From Zavarzinella formosa DSM 19928 (GTDB taxonomy: Bacteria; Planctomycetota; Planctomycetia; Gemmatales; Gemmataceae), in NCBI RefSeq assembly GCF_000255705.1, contig NZ_JH636439.1, positions 358,870 to 422,869 of the forward strand: a DNA stretch of 64,000 nucleotides. Direction: 5' to 3'. Position 1 is the stretch's first letter; every line of letters starts with the position of its first letter. Made by a program: the position numbers and the translations under genes. This document shows positions 35,556-43,038 of the stretch, piece after piece. The notes under the pieces were generated by a model, which saw only the letters and a program-made list of their open reading frames with translations, did no database searches and was not told where the DNA came from.

Positions 35556-36965
35556 ATGTACAAGGTCTTGCTTTGCTGGAAATATCTCCGGACGCGGTTT
35601 CTCGCGTTTGTTTGCATCGTCAGCGTGATGCTTGGGGTGGCCACGCTCGTCGTTGTCAACAGCGTCATGGCCGGGTTCAGCAACAAGCTGAAGGACCGCT
35701 TCCACGGCCTCCTCTCTGATGTGATCGTCGAATCCCCCAGCTACAACGGTTTCCCGCTCGAAACCGATGACATGATGGAGCGGATTCGCAATTCCTCCGT
35801 CGCCGAATATATCGAAGCGATGTCCCCGACCATCGAAGTCTTCGGGATGCTTAGTTACGAAGTGGGGCCAAACCGCGAACAGGTGACCATTCCCGTCAAC
35901 ATCGTGGGGACCGACCCCAAAACACGTTCGCTAGTCGGCGGGTTCGGGAAGTATTTCAAACAAGACGAGCGCTCAGCCAATCCCTCGTTTGATCTCACGC
36001 CCGAGGCGATGAACCGCTGGTCTTATTTCAACCCCATGCTGCCGCCGCCACGGTTGCCGCAAAACCCGGATGATCCACCCGCTATCGCCCCGCCGCCGGC
36101 CGAGCCGCAATCGCCCGTCGGGGCCATCCCCGGATTTGGCATCACCCATTATCGGCATACCAACCCCAAAACCGGGAAGGTGGAAGACAAGCCGATCCTG
36201 CTGCCGGGCGACACCATCAAACTGATGACCGTCGGGGCGGGCAAGAAGAATCTAGAGCCGGTGTTTTCCAGTTTCGCCGTCGCGGACTCGATCCGCACGG
36301 AAATGACCGAATACGATTCGCGGTATGTGTATGTGCCCATTGATTACCTGCAACGTCTCCGGGCGATGGGGAACCACGTTACGCACATTCAAATCCGGCT
36401 GAAAGATTATTCAAAGGCCCCGTTAGTGGTGGCTGAATTGCGGAAGCTCTTTCCGCAGGAATATTTCTTTCAGGTTAACACATGGGAGGACAAACAAACC
36501 TCCCTGTTGAAGGCGATCAACATCGAACGCGGATTGCTGAATCTGCTGCTGTTCATGATCGTCGGCGTGGCCGGGTTTTGCATCCTCGCCATCTTCTCGA
36601 TGATCGTGCGGGAAAAAACCCGGGACATCGGCATCCTCAAATCGCTCGGCGCCTCCGACCGGGGGATTTTGCAAATCTTCCTCGGATACGGGTTGCTGCT
36701 CGGCGTCTTTGGCGCCGGTTTCGGCACGGCCTTGGGCCTGTTAATCACGATTTTCATCAATCCCATCGAGCATTTCCTGTTTGCGATGACGGGGGTGGGT
36801 TTCAGCCCGGATGTGTATTACTTCGACCAGATTCCGACGAAGATCGAACCGATGACCGTGCTTTTGGTCAACGTCGGGGCAATCTCGATTGCGGTGGCGT
36901 TCAGCGTGTGGCCCGCCATCCGGGCCGCGTGGTTGAAGCCGGTGCAAGCGTTGCGGTATGAGTGA
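35556..36965 (+). CDS. ABC transporter permease, LolC/LolE-like
   Basis: 469 residues. One N-terminal helix (about 13-38, FLAFVCIVSVMLGVATLVVV), a large outer domain (about 40-320) with a Pro-rich insertion near 150-190, and three C-terminal helices of the FtsX core (about 325-460). The core includes VREKTRDIGILKSLGASDRG, typical of lipoprotein-releasing permeases. It pairs with the ATPase gene 66 bp downstream. Probable role: extraction of lipoproteins or a related envelope export step. The ATG follows aaagga. Confidence 0.88.
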   Translation: MYKVLLCWKYLRTRFLAFVCIVSVMLGVATLVVVNSVMAGFSNKLKDRFHGLLSDVIVESPSYNGFPLETDDMMERIRNSSVAEYIEAMSPTIEVFGMLSYEVGPNREQVTIPVNIVGTDPKTRSLVGGFGKYFKQDERSANPSFDLTPEAMNRWSYFNPMLPPPRLPQNPDDPPAIAPPPAEPQSPVGAIPGFGITHYRHTNPKTGKVEDKPILLPGDTIKLMTVGAGKKNLEPVFSSFAVADSIRTEMTEYDSRYVYVPIDYLQRLRAMGNHVTHIQIRLKDYSKAPLVVAELRKLFPQEYFFQVNTWEDKQTSLLKAINIERGLLNLLLFMIVGVAGFCILAIFSMIVREKTRDIGILKSLGASDRGILQIFLGYGLLLGVFGAGFGTALGLLITIFINPIEHFLFAMTGVGFSPDVYYFDQIPTKIEPMTVLLVNVGAISIAVAFSVWPAIRAAWLKPVQALRYE

Positions 36966-37031
36966 GATGCTAAGGCTGGCAGCTGTCGGTTCTAACTTCG
37001 ACCGCATTAACCGTTGGTGGGAAACAGGCTC

Positions 37032-37748
37032 ATGATCTCCGTGCAGAATCTTCGCAAAACCTACCGTCGGCATGCCAACGTCGTCGAAGTCCTCAAGGGC
37101 ATTGACCTCGTCATTGAGAGCGGGGAATTCCTTGCGGTTGTCGGCGCTTCGGGTTCGGGAAAGTCTACGCTGATGCATGTGATGGGCACGCTTGACCAAC
37201 CCGATTCCGGCATGGTCATGCTTGGGCCGCGTCGCATCGACAACTTGGGCCGTTCGGAGCAAAACCGGCTTCGCAACGGCACTTTCGGCTTCATTTTCCA
37301 GTTTTACCACCTGCTGCCGGAACTTACGACGTTGCAAAACGTGATGATGCCCGCCCTTGTCGGAGCCGGAGTCTTTAACTGGATGGGGCGAAAACGAGAA
37401 GCCGTGCGAAACGCCACGGAAATGCTCGAACGGGTAGGGTTGGGCCATCGTTTGCACCACAAGCCCCGCGAACTCTCCGGGGGAGAGATGCAACGCACGG
37501 CCATTGCCCGCGCGCTGGTCGCCAAGCCGAAGATTTTGTTCGCCGACGAACCGACCGGAAATCTCGACACGGACAGCGGCAAGGACATTGTCGAACTGCT
37601 CAAGTCCGTCAACCGGGATCAAGGCGTGACGATCCTGATGGTGACGCATAACCTAGAGTTGGTGCGACAAACCGACCGCGTCGTCCGGATGACGTCCGGC
37701 CGGCTCGGCGAGCTACCCGTGGAGCGTGCTGTTCTCGCGGAATGCTGA
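37032..37748 (+). CDS. ABC transporter ATP-binding protein, LolD-like
   Basis: 238 residues, close to the usual 230 for LolD. Walker A GASGSGKST (38-46), signature LSGGEMQR, Walker B ILFADEP followed by TGNLD, and the H-loop VTHN are all intact. The start is the ATG at 37032 rather than a TTG 18 bp upstream, because it begins directly at the ISVQNLRKTY strand. It energises the permease encoded just upstream. Only one permease gene is present, so the transporter is probably a homodimer of that permease with this ATPase. Confidence 0.93.
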   Translation: MISVQNLRKTYRRHANVVEVLKGIDLVIESGEFLAVVGASGSGKSTLMHVMGTLDQPDSGMVMLGPRRIDNLGRSEQNRLRNGTFGFIFQFYHLLPELTTLQNVMMPALVGAGVFNWMGRKREAVRNATEMLERVGLGHRLHHKPRELSGGEMQRTAIARALVAKPKILFADEPTGNLDTDSGKDIVELLKSVNRDQGVTILMVTHNLELVRQTDRVVRMTSGRLGELPVERAVLAEC

Positions 37749-37787
37749 AAGTCTGTCGCCTCTCCCGAGTGGAACGAAAGGCGACTC

Positions 37788-38639
37788 ATGACGCGGGTTT
37801 ATATCAACGGCGAATTTTTCGACAAAGCGGACGCCAAAGTCAGTGTGTACGATCACGGCCTCCTCTATGGCGACGGTGTTTTCGAGGGCATCCGCGTCTA
37901 TTCCGGCAAGGTTTTCAAACACCCGGAACACATCGCCCGGCTGTTCGAGTCGGCCAAACATATCACTCTTGAAATCCCCATGTCTCCGGCCGAGGTCCAG
38001 AAGGCCGTCGAGGACACGGTAAAAATCAACAACAAGGTGGACGGCTACATCCGGTTGGTGGTCACGCGCGGGCCGGGCAACCTGGGGCTGGACCCGCGAG
38101 GTTGCAAGCCGAACGTCATCGTGATCGTGGACGACATCAGCTTGTATCCGAAAGAATTGTACGACAGCGGCATGAGGATCGTCACGGCCTCGCTGATCCG
38201 CAACCATCCGAACGCCCTGAATCCGCGGATCAAGTCGCTGAATTATCTGAATAACATTCTGGCAAAGATTGAGGCCATCCGGGCGGGTTGCTTCGAGGCC
38301 CTGATGCTCAACCACAAGGGCGAAGTGGCCGAATGCACCGGCGACAACGTCTTCATTGTCAAAAACGGTGTGTTGAAGACTCCGCCGACAGACGCCGGCA
38401 TTCTTGAAGGGATCACCCGCGATGTGGTGATGCAACTGGCCCGCGAAGCCAAGATCCCGCTGCAAGAATGCACGATGACCCGCCATGACATCTACGCCGC
38501 CGACGAGTGCTTCCTGACCGGATCGGCCGCCGAGGTGATTGCCGTCACCGATTGCGACGGCCGTATTATCGGCACCGGCAAACCCGGCCCGATCACGAAC
38601 AAATTACGTGAGGCGTTTATGAAGGTGGCTCGGGCGTAA
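37788..38639 (+). CDS. ilvE: Branched-chain amino acid aminotransferase, class IV
   Basis: 283 residues. The N-terminus VYINGEFFDKADAKVSVYDH and LLYGDGVFEGIR is typical of the short prokaryotic IlvE group. The PLP lysine is Lys149 in RIKSLNYLNNI, and the cofactor-binding ECTGDNVFIVKNG and GITRDVV are present. It transfers amino groups between glutamate and branched-chain 2-oxo acids. A D-amino-acid aminotransferase is the main alternative within this fold. It follows the LolD-like gene by 39 bp and ends at a stem-loop. Confidence 0.9.
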   Translation: MTRVYINGEFFDKADAKVSVYDHGLLYGDGVFEGIRVYSGKVFKHPEHIARLFESAKHITLEIPMSPAEVQKAVEDTVKINNKVDGYIRLVVTRGPGNLGLDPRGCKPNVIVIVDDISLYPKELYDSGMRIVTASLIRNHPNALNPRIKSLNYLNNILAKIEAIRAGCFEALMLNHKGEVAECTGDNVFIVKNGVLKTPPTDAGILEGITRDVVMQLAREAKIPLQECTMTRHDIYAADECFLTGSAAEVIAVTDCDGRIIGTGKPGPITNKLREAFMKVARA

Positions 38640-38648
38640 ACAGGTTTC

Positions 38649-38693
38649 TTGTCGCTCACTTGAACAAAACGTGATCGTTCAAGTGAGTGACAA
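38649..38693 (+). terminator. Terminator of the aminotransferase gene
   Basis: 17-bp stem, arms 38649-38665 and 38677-38693, with one G-T pair and an 11-nt loop, 10 bp after the stop codon. Confidence 0.75.
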
Positions 38694-38719
38694 AAAGAGA
38701 AGTGAATTGATCCGTAGAC

Positions 38720-39415
38720 TCAAACCCGCCAACGCCATTCAAGACCGCCCGGCAATGTGAACGCGGCGAATTCCAAATGAATCACCCGTCGATGGCAAGG
38801 TTCGGAGGCCGAACTTGACGCATGGAGGAGCAGCGGGCGAAATCCCAAGATGGACCCCGCCTCGGCCACGCCAACCTCTGGTTCTCGGTCAGTGACACAT
38901 TTCTCAATCGACGCAGGCGAAAGAATCCCTATGGAGTGGGAGTTTGGAATTAGGCGAAGAGGCCCGTTGTTCGGTCCGCAATCGTCCAAATGAATGCGCA
39001 CGGCAAGCATGTGCGTCAGCAAAATCTCGGGAGCCTGGACATGATGCACATTAGCCTTGATTGACCAAGGACCAAATCCTTCAACCTCATGCTTTTCCCT
39101 GACGGCAACAGTCAAATCCTGATGCCACGGCACTCGCCAGTTCGCATCGACAGACTTGTCAAAGAAAAGACCTCTCACGGCGAAACAATCCAACCCGAGA
39201 ACGGAAGAGGCCGCCTCACGAACAGGAGTTGAACGGGCGAGTTCGCAAACCCAAGGCAGATCCAAGAGGTTTCGCATCCCGCCCCGCAGGTGAGTATTAG
39301 ATTCTGTCGCCAATGATGTGATGATGGAACACAAAGTGGCCGGTTCAATAACCGGCCCGGTCATGGCCCATCCTTTCAAGTGGATGGAAGCGGCAAATGA
39401 TTTGGCCCAATTCAT
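38720..39415 (-). CDS. Phytanoyl-CoA dioxygenase (PhyH)-family protein
   Basis: 231 residues from the ATG at 39415, which has aagg 8 nt upstream. The Fe(II) facial triad is visible: WHQD (His98, Asp100) and a distal His198 in PLLLHASSS; Arg209 or Arg210 would bind 2-oxoglutarate. LAVRIHLDDCGPNNGPLRLI is characteristic of the family. It probably hydroxylates a small-molecule substrate with oxygen and 2-oxoglutarate; the substrate is unknown. The gene stands alone on the minus strand, between the ilvE terminator and the tRNA. Confidence 0.87.
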   Translation of the reverse strand: MNWAKSFAASIHLKGWAMTGPVIEPATLCSIITSLATESNTHLRGGMRNLLDLPWVCELARSTPVREAASSVLGLDCFAVRGLFFDKSVDANWRVPWHQDLTVAVREKHEVEGFGPWSIKANVHHVQAPEILLTHMLAVRIHLDDCGPNNGPLRLIPNSHSIGILSPASIEKCVTDREPEVGVAEAGSILGFRPLLLHASSSASEPCHRRVIHLEFAAFTLPGGLEWRWRV

Positions 39416-39612
39416 TCTTGGCGCCTTCAAAATACGACGATCATGTGGTGATTATCGGATTTTGTCGGCCGCACGGAAAAGAGTGGCCTCGCCAAAAATG
39501 ATCTGAGACAAAGCCACCCGTGGGGCGAGCCGTCTCTTGAACAGAATCTCAGCCGTTCCCCAAAGCCGAATTGACCATTGCTTCGGGGGGCATAAAAAAT
39601 GGCAGACATCCC

Positions 39613-39694
39613 GGCTCGGTGGTGTAACTGGCAGCCACGCAGGTCTTAGAAGCCTGTGCCGCAAGGCGTGCGGGTTCGATTCCCGCCCGAGCCA
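39613..39694 (+). tRNA. tRNA-Leu (anticodon TAG)
   Basis: The acceptor stem ggctcgg (39613-39619) pairs with ccgagcc (39687-39693). The anticodon loop cttagaa carries TAG at 39647-39649. A long variable arm (stem gcc-gcaa-ggc) is typical of leucine tRNAs, and the T-arm gcggg-ttcgatt-cccgc (39670-39686) is perfect. The CCA end is not encoded; act follows. It reads CUN leucine codons. Confidence 0.93.
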
Positions 39695-39704
39695 CTTTGA
39701 TTGA

Positions 39705-40256
39705 TTACTTTTTGACTTCCGTTTTGGCCTTCACATCGACCACTTCGGTTCCCAACAGGGTTCCGGCTTTCTTCGACACAAAATTCGCAATCAACCCGTT
39801 CGTTTCGCATCCCGAGGCGATGGAGACGATCTTGCCCCCCTTGGCGATCAAGAAGTTCGTCGGCATGGCCTTGGTTTGAAACGTCGTCCAGCTTTCACCC
39901 TTCGGGTCAACCGCATACATCATTCCCAGTTTCTTCTCGGCGGCGTATTTTTCCATCTTAGCGTCCGGTTCCTTGAACACATACAGACTCACCAGACCAG
40001 CGCCTTTGTAGGCTTCGTCCAATTTCTGGAAATAAGCCAGTTCCTTGTCGCAACCGGAACAACCGCAGGTCAGACGGACGAGCACCGGCCCCTTGGCCGT
40101 CAACTCGGCGAGATCGATCAACTTGCCGGAGGCATCCTTGATCTTGAAAGCGGGGGCGGGTTGGCCGATTTCGACCTTGGCGGGCGGGGTTGGCTCGGCG
40201 GCGGTTGCAAAGGCGGGTAGGGCGGCAAGCAACAAGGCGGCGACAATGCGATTCAC
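39705..40256 (-). CDS. Exported redoxin-like protein with CGCSGC motif
   Basis: 183 residues from a GTG at 40256, with gaggtg close upstream. A signal peptide (IVAALLLAALPAFATAAE) precedes a thioredoxin-like fold: GQPAPAFKIKDASGKLIDLA, then VLVRLTCGCSGCDKELAYF with cysteines 64, 66 and 69, and the cis-proline AMPTNFLI. It resembles AhpC/TSA or TlpA-type redoxins, with a three-cysteine variant in place of CxxC. It is predicted to act in the periplasm on peroxide or disulfide substrates. Its stop lies 11 bp from the tRNA on the opposite strand. Confidence 0.82.
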   Translation of the reverse strand: MNRIVAALLLAALPAFATAAEPTPPAKVEIGQPAPAFKIKDASGKLIDLAELTAKGPVLVRLTCGCSGCDKELAYFQKLDEAYKGAGLVSLYVFKEPDAKMEKYAAEKKLGMMYAVDPKGESWTTFQTKAMPTNFLIAKGGKIVSIASGCETNGLIANFVSKKAGTLLGTEVVDVKAKTEVKK

Positions 40257-40421
40257 AAGACACCTCGGAACGGGTGGGGTGGGATAGGCCAGCAAGGCGA
40301 GAGTCAGATCTTAACACAGGCAGAAATGGCTTGCCAGCGAAAATGATTTCAAAAATTCCCTCGCCAAGATCATCAAAGTGCGTTATGGGACATCCGACTC
40401 GCCTTGTCGGGGATCACCTTC

Positions 40422-41309
40422 ATGCGCCGCCGTATCGTGACGCTCGTGGCCGGGCTGGCAATATTTTGCCTTCCCGCAGGCGCTCACGCGCAGACGCGGC
40501 TCGAACAGATTTACAATCACATGCATCCGGGGCCGAACTTCCGGTTCCCGGATAATCCCCGTGACAACAACACTTACAACAATCTCTGGAACCAAGTCCA
40601 GGGGCCGGCGGCCGACACGGCCCTGATCGGATTGGCCACCGGGCTTGGCGTCATAGCGACGGTTCCCTTCTGGCTGCCGAGCGCGATCTTTGACGAAGAT
40701 AATCTCTTGTTTCCGAAATACCCCTATGCGTATCCGACGGCCGGCCTCGTCCGGCAGGCGAATTGCAAACCGGAGAACAACGTCGGTGATTATTGGGACA
40801 ACGCCCTGATTACCAAGGGCTGGTCTGTGCGGGCCTCCGTGGACACCGGGAGCAACTTCGACGACCTAAGCCGGATTGGCGGGCAGGTCTTTCTTGACAC
40901 GAATTTTTACCGCCTTGGCGTGATGACCAATTGGAATTGGTACCGCGAGTACAACCCGTTTGGGAAGGCCCCAACAGCCTTGATGTCCGATGTGAACCTC
41001 ACCTATCGGCTCACGCAAAGCGAATGGTTGCAAATGCACGTCGGGGCCGGGATGCGGATGTGGAGTTCGCTGGGAGATTTTTCCGGCGGGTTCAACGCCT
41101 TCTATCGTGGCGATCTGTTCCCCGGCGAACCGGTGAACCTGTCGACGATTTACGAACTCGGCAATCTCGACCAGTCCTTCATCATGCACTTCCGCACGCA
41201 AATCGGCATGAACTGGCGGCAGGGAGAAATCTATCTCGGCTATGACTGGACCCGTTTTGCCGGGGTGACGCTTCAAGGTCCGCTGGTCGGCATTCGGGTC
41301 TGGTTCTGA
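40422..41309 (+). CDS. Outer-membrane-like protein, paralogue A
   Basis: 295 residues from the ATG at 40422, with gggga upstream. A signal peptide ends at AGAHAQ. The mature part alternates beta-strand-like segments, e.g. GGQVFLDTNFYRLGVMTNW, MHVGAGMRMWSSLGDF and GEIYLGYDWTRFAGV, and ends in a terminal phenylalanine (GIRVWF), as in many outer-membrane barrels. It is clearly paralogous to the convergent gene 10 bp away. The shared pattern includes QxxLxxI, YWDN, FLDTNxYRLG, YLGYDWT and the ending LQGPxxGxRxWF. No named family was recognised. Confidence 0.8.
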   Translation: MRRRIVTLVAGLAIFCLPAGAHAQTRLEQIYNHMHPGPNFRFPDNPRDNNTYNNLWNQVQGPAADTALIGLATGLGVIATVPFWLPSAIFDEDNLLFPKYPYAYPTAGLVRQANCKPENNVGDYWDNALITKGWSVRASVDTGSNFDDLSRIGGQVFLDTNFYRLGVMTNWNWYREYNPFGKAPTALMSDVNLTYRLTQSEWLQMHVGAGMRMWSSLGDFSGGFNAFYRGDLFPGEPVNLSTIYELGNLDQSFIMHFRTQIGMNWRQGEIYLGYDWTRFAGVTLQGPLVGIRVWF

Positions 41310-41319
41310 TCCACCTTCC

Positions 41320-42222
41320 TCAAAACCACAGTCGCAAACCGATCGTCGGACCTTGCAAGTCCACACGGGAAATATGCGTCCAGTCGTAGCCAAGAAACAC
41401 TTCGCCGTGTCTCCAAATAAACCCGATGTTCGCGTGAAGGTGCGTGAATAGCAATTTGTCCAGATTGCCTGCCTCTCCGATCATGGTGATGTGCAGTGGT
41501 TTGAGAGGAAAGAAATCCGCTCGGTAAAGGAAGTTCACGCCGCCGTGAGTCTCGTCGAAGGAGTTCCACATCCGGCCGCCAAAACCCACATGCAAGAACA
41601 TGCTGTTGTTTTGCACAGCCCGGAAGGTGACGTTGGCGTCAGTCATCAAAGCATCGGCCGTCGAACCTTGAGCGGTTTCCCGGTAATAATTCACATGGCT
41701 AAGAAAGCCGAGCCGGTAGTAGTTGGTGTCCAGGAACAATTCTCCCCCAAGGCGGTTGACCCCGGCAAAATCATTCCCAACCTCCAGAGAGCTTCGCAGG
41801 GACCATTCCTTCACGCACAGCGGATTGTCCCAATACTGATTGTTTTCAAGACGGCCCTTCGGGCAGTATCCCAAGACGGAGCAGTTTTCCTCTTCTCGCA
41901 TGTACGGATATGCCGGCCAGCGGCAATCGACGTTGTAACCGGAATCGAACAGTGTCGCCGGAACCCAGACGGGAGAAGTGACCACGACGCCGATCAGGGC
42001 GAGCGTGTAAAACGCATCGTCACCGGTTCCCAGCCAGCGAAAATCGCTCAGCGTGTTCGATGGCGGGGCCGGGGGTTTGGGGAACACTTCTTGGTGAAAT
42101 AACCCGTGGATGCGTTGAAGCGATGTCTGGGCCGCCGCTTGGTCTGGCAGGCCAATGATCCCCGCCAATGCGAGGATGGCCGCCACGAAAGATCTTCGTT
42201 TGAACAGGGAGGGAAACGGCAT
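41320..42222 (-). CDS. Outer-membrane-like protein, paralogue B
   Basis: 300 residues from the ATG at 42222 (a GTG at 42237 is possible). A signal peptide ends near DQAAAQ. The fold pattern matches paralogue A: YWDNPLCVKEWSLRSSLEVG, GGELFLDTNYYRLGFLSH, MWNSFDETHGGVNFLYRADF and the ending LQGPTIGLRLWF. It carries an extra cysteine-containing segment (about 120-140, ENCSVLGYCPKG) not matched in A. Terminal phenylalanine and alternating strands suggest an outer-membrane beta-barrel. The role is unknown; the two genes converge tail to tail. Confidence 0.8.
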   Translation of the reverse strand: MPFPSLFKRRSFVAAILALAGIIGLPDQAAAQTSLQRIHGLFHQEVFPKPPAPPSNTLSDFRWLGTGDDAFYTLALIGVVVTSPVWVPATLFDSGYNVDCRWPAYPYMREEENCSVLGYCPKGRLENNQYWDNPLCVKEWSLRSSLEVGNDFAGVNRLGGELFLDTNYYRLGFLSHVNYYRETAQGSTADALMTDANVTFRAVQNNSMFLHVGFGGRMWNSFDETHGGVNFLYRADFFPLKPLHITMIGEAGNLDKLLFTHLHANIGFIWRHGEVFLGYDWTHISRVDLQGPTIGLRLWF

Positions 42223-42328
42223 GAACAAACCGCTCACGAAACGAGGGCCGGTTGCGAGTGTTCCGGTAAATAGCGTGGAGCGGGGGAGTTGTCGAGGTCA
42301 GATCATCGGGCGGGCGTTCCCGTGATGG

Positions 42329-43003
42329 TTATTTGCCAATCGTGACCACCAGCGTGGCGTAAAGCCGTTCTTCGTCGTATTTCTTGCCGTCAACTTCGCC
42401 GACGGTGGCCTCGGCATGTTTGGTTTGCGCGCCGTATTGACCGGCTTTCTCGAAGAACTCTGTGTGGCCGGTTTCGTCCGTTGCGACGGTCTTTGCTTTT
42501 TCCTCTCCCGGAATCAGCACGCTCACTTCGGCCTTGGCCAATGGCTGGCCTTTGTGAGTGACCAAAAAGCGAATTTTGGCGCCATCTTTCACTGGTGAGA
42601 TTTCCAGCGGCACGGCCTTCCCGGCCATCACGCCCGCCCCGTTGGACCAGTCGCCGAAAATCGCCTTCGGGTAATACTTCAACAGGAACGGTTTTGCGTC
42701 ACCTCGTTGCAACACCCCGTAATTGATTGACCCGGCCACCACGCGGGCATTCCCGCCGGGAACCTCGATCCGGTAGAGGTTGGCCTTCTTGTCGAGGGTC
42801 ATGGCGATGTCTTCGGCCTTGCCATCGGTCACAAGTTGGAGCTTGAGATTCGCCAGCCGTTCGACCGTGACTTTTTCGTCGGCCTTCAAATTGTCGCTAA
42901 ACACCACCCGGCCTTTGTTTGGCCCTTCGGGGACGACATAGGCGAAATGAGCGGAAGCGGCCGGGATGGAAAACGCGAGAACGAGGAGTGAACAGAAACG
43001 CAT
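42329..43003 (-). CDS. Exported DUF4198/NikM-like protein
   Basis: 224 residues from the ATG at 43003, with aggag upstream. A signal peptide ends in AASAH, leaving HFAYVVPEG at the mature N-terminus. A two-part beta-sandwich follows, with FLLKYYPKAIFGDW and later FLVTHKGQPLAKAEVSVLIP, TDETGHTEFF. This resembles DUF4198 proteins, some of which belong to nickel or cobalt uptake systems. A histidine at the mature N-terminus could bind metal, which is inference. No transporter genes are adjacent. The gene lies 35 bp after the stop of the 1135-residue protein. Confidence 0.75.
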   Translation of the reverse strand: MRFCSLLVLAFSIPAASAHFAYVVPEGPNKGRVVFSDNLKADEKVTVERLANLKLQLVTDGKAEDIAMTLDKKANLYRIEVPGGNARVVAGSINYGVLQRGDAKPFLLKYYPKAIFGDWSNGAGVMAGKAVPLEISPVKDGAKIRFLVTHKGQPLAKAEVSVLIPGEEKAKTVATDETGHTEFFEKAGQYGAQTKHAEATVGEVDGKKYDEERLYATLVVTIGK

Positions 43004-43038
43004 GGTGTAACTCCTTGGATGCGAAGAGACCAGCCATC

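Noticed and set aside
39613..39694. Missing CCA considered as a sign of a tRNA pseudogene
   Set aside because: All stems and the anticodon loop are intact; many bacteria add CCA after transcription.
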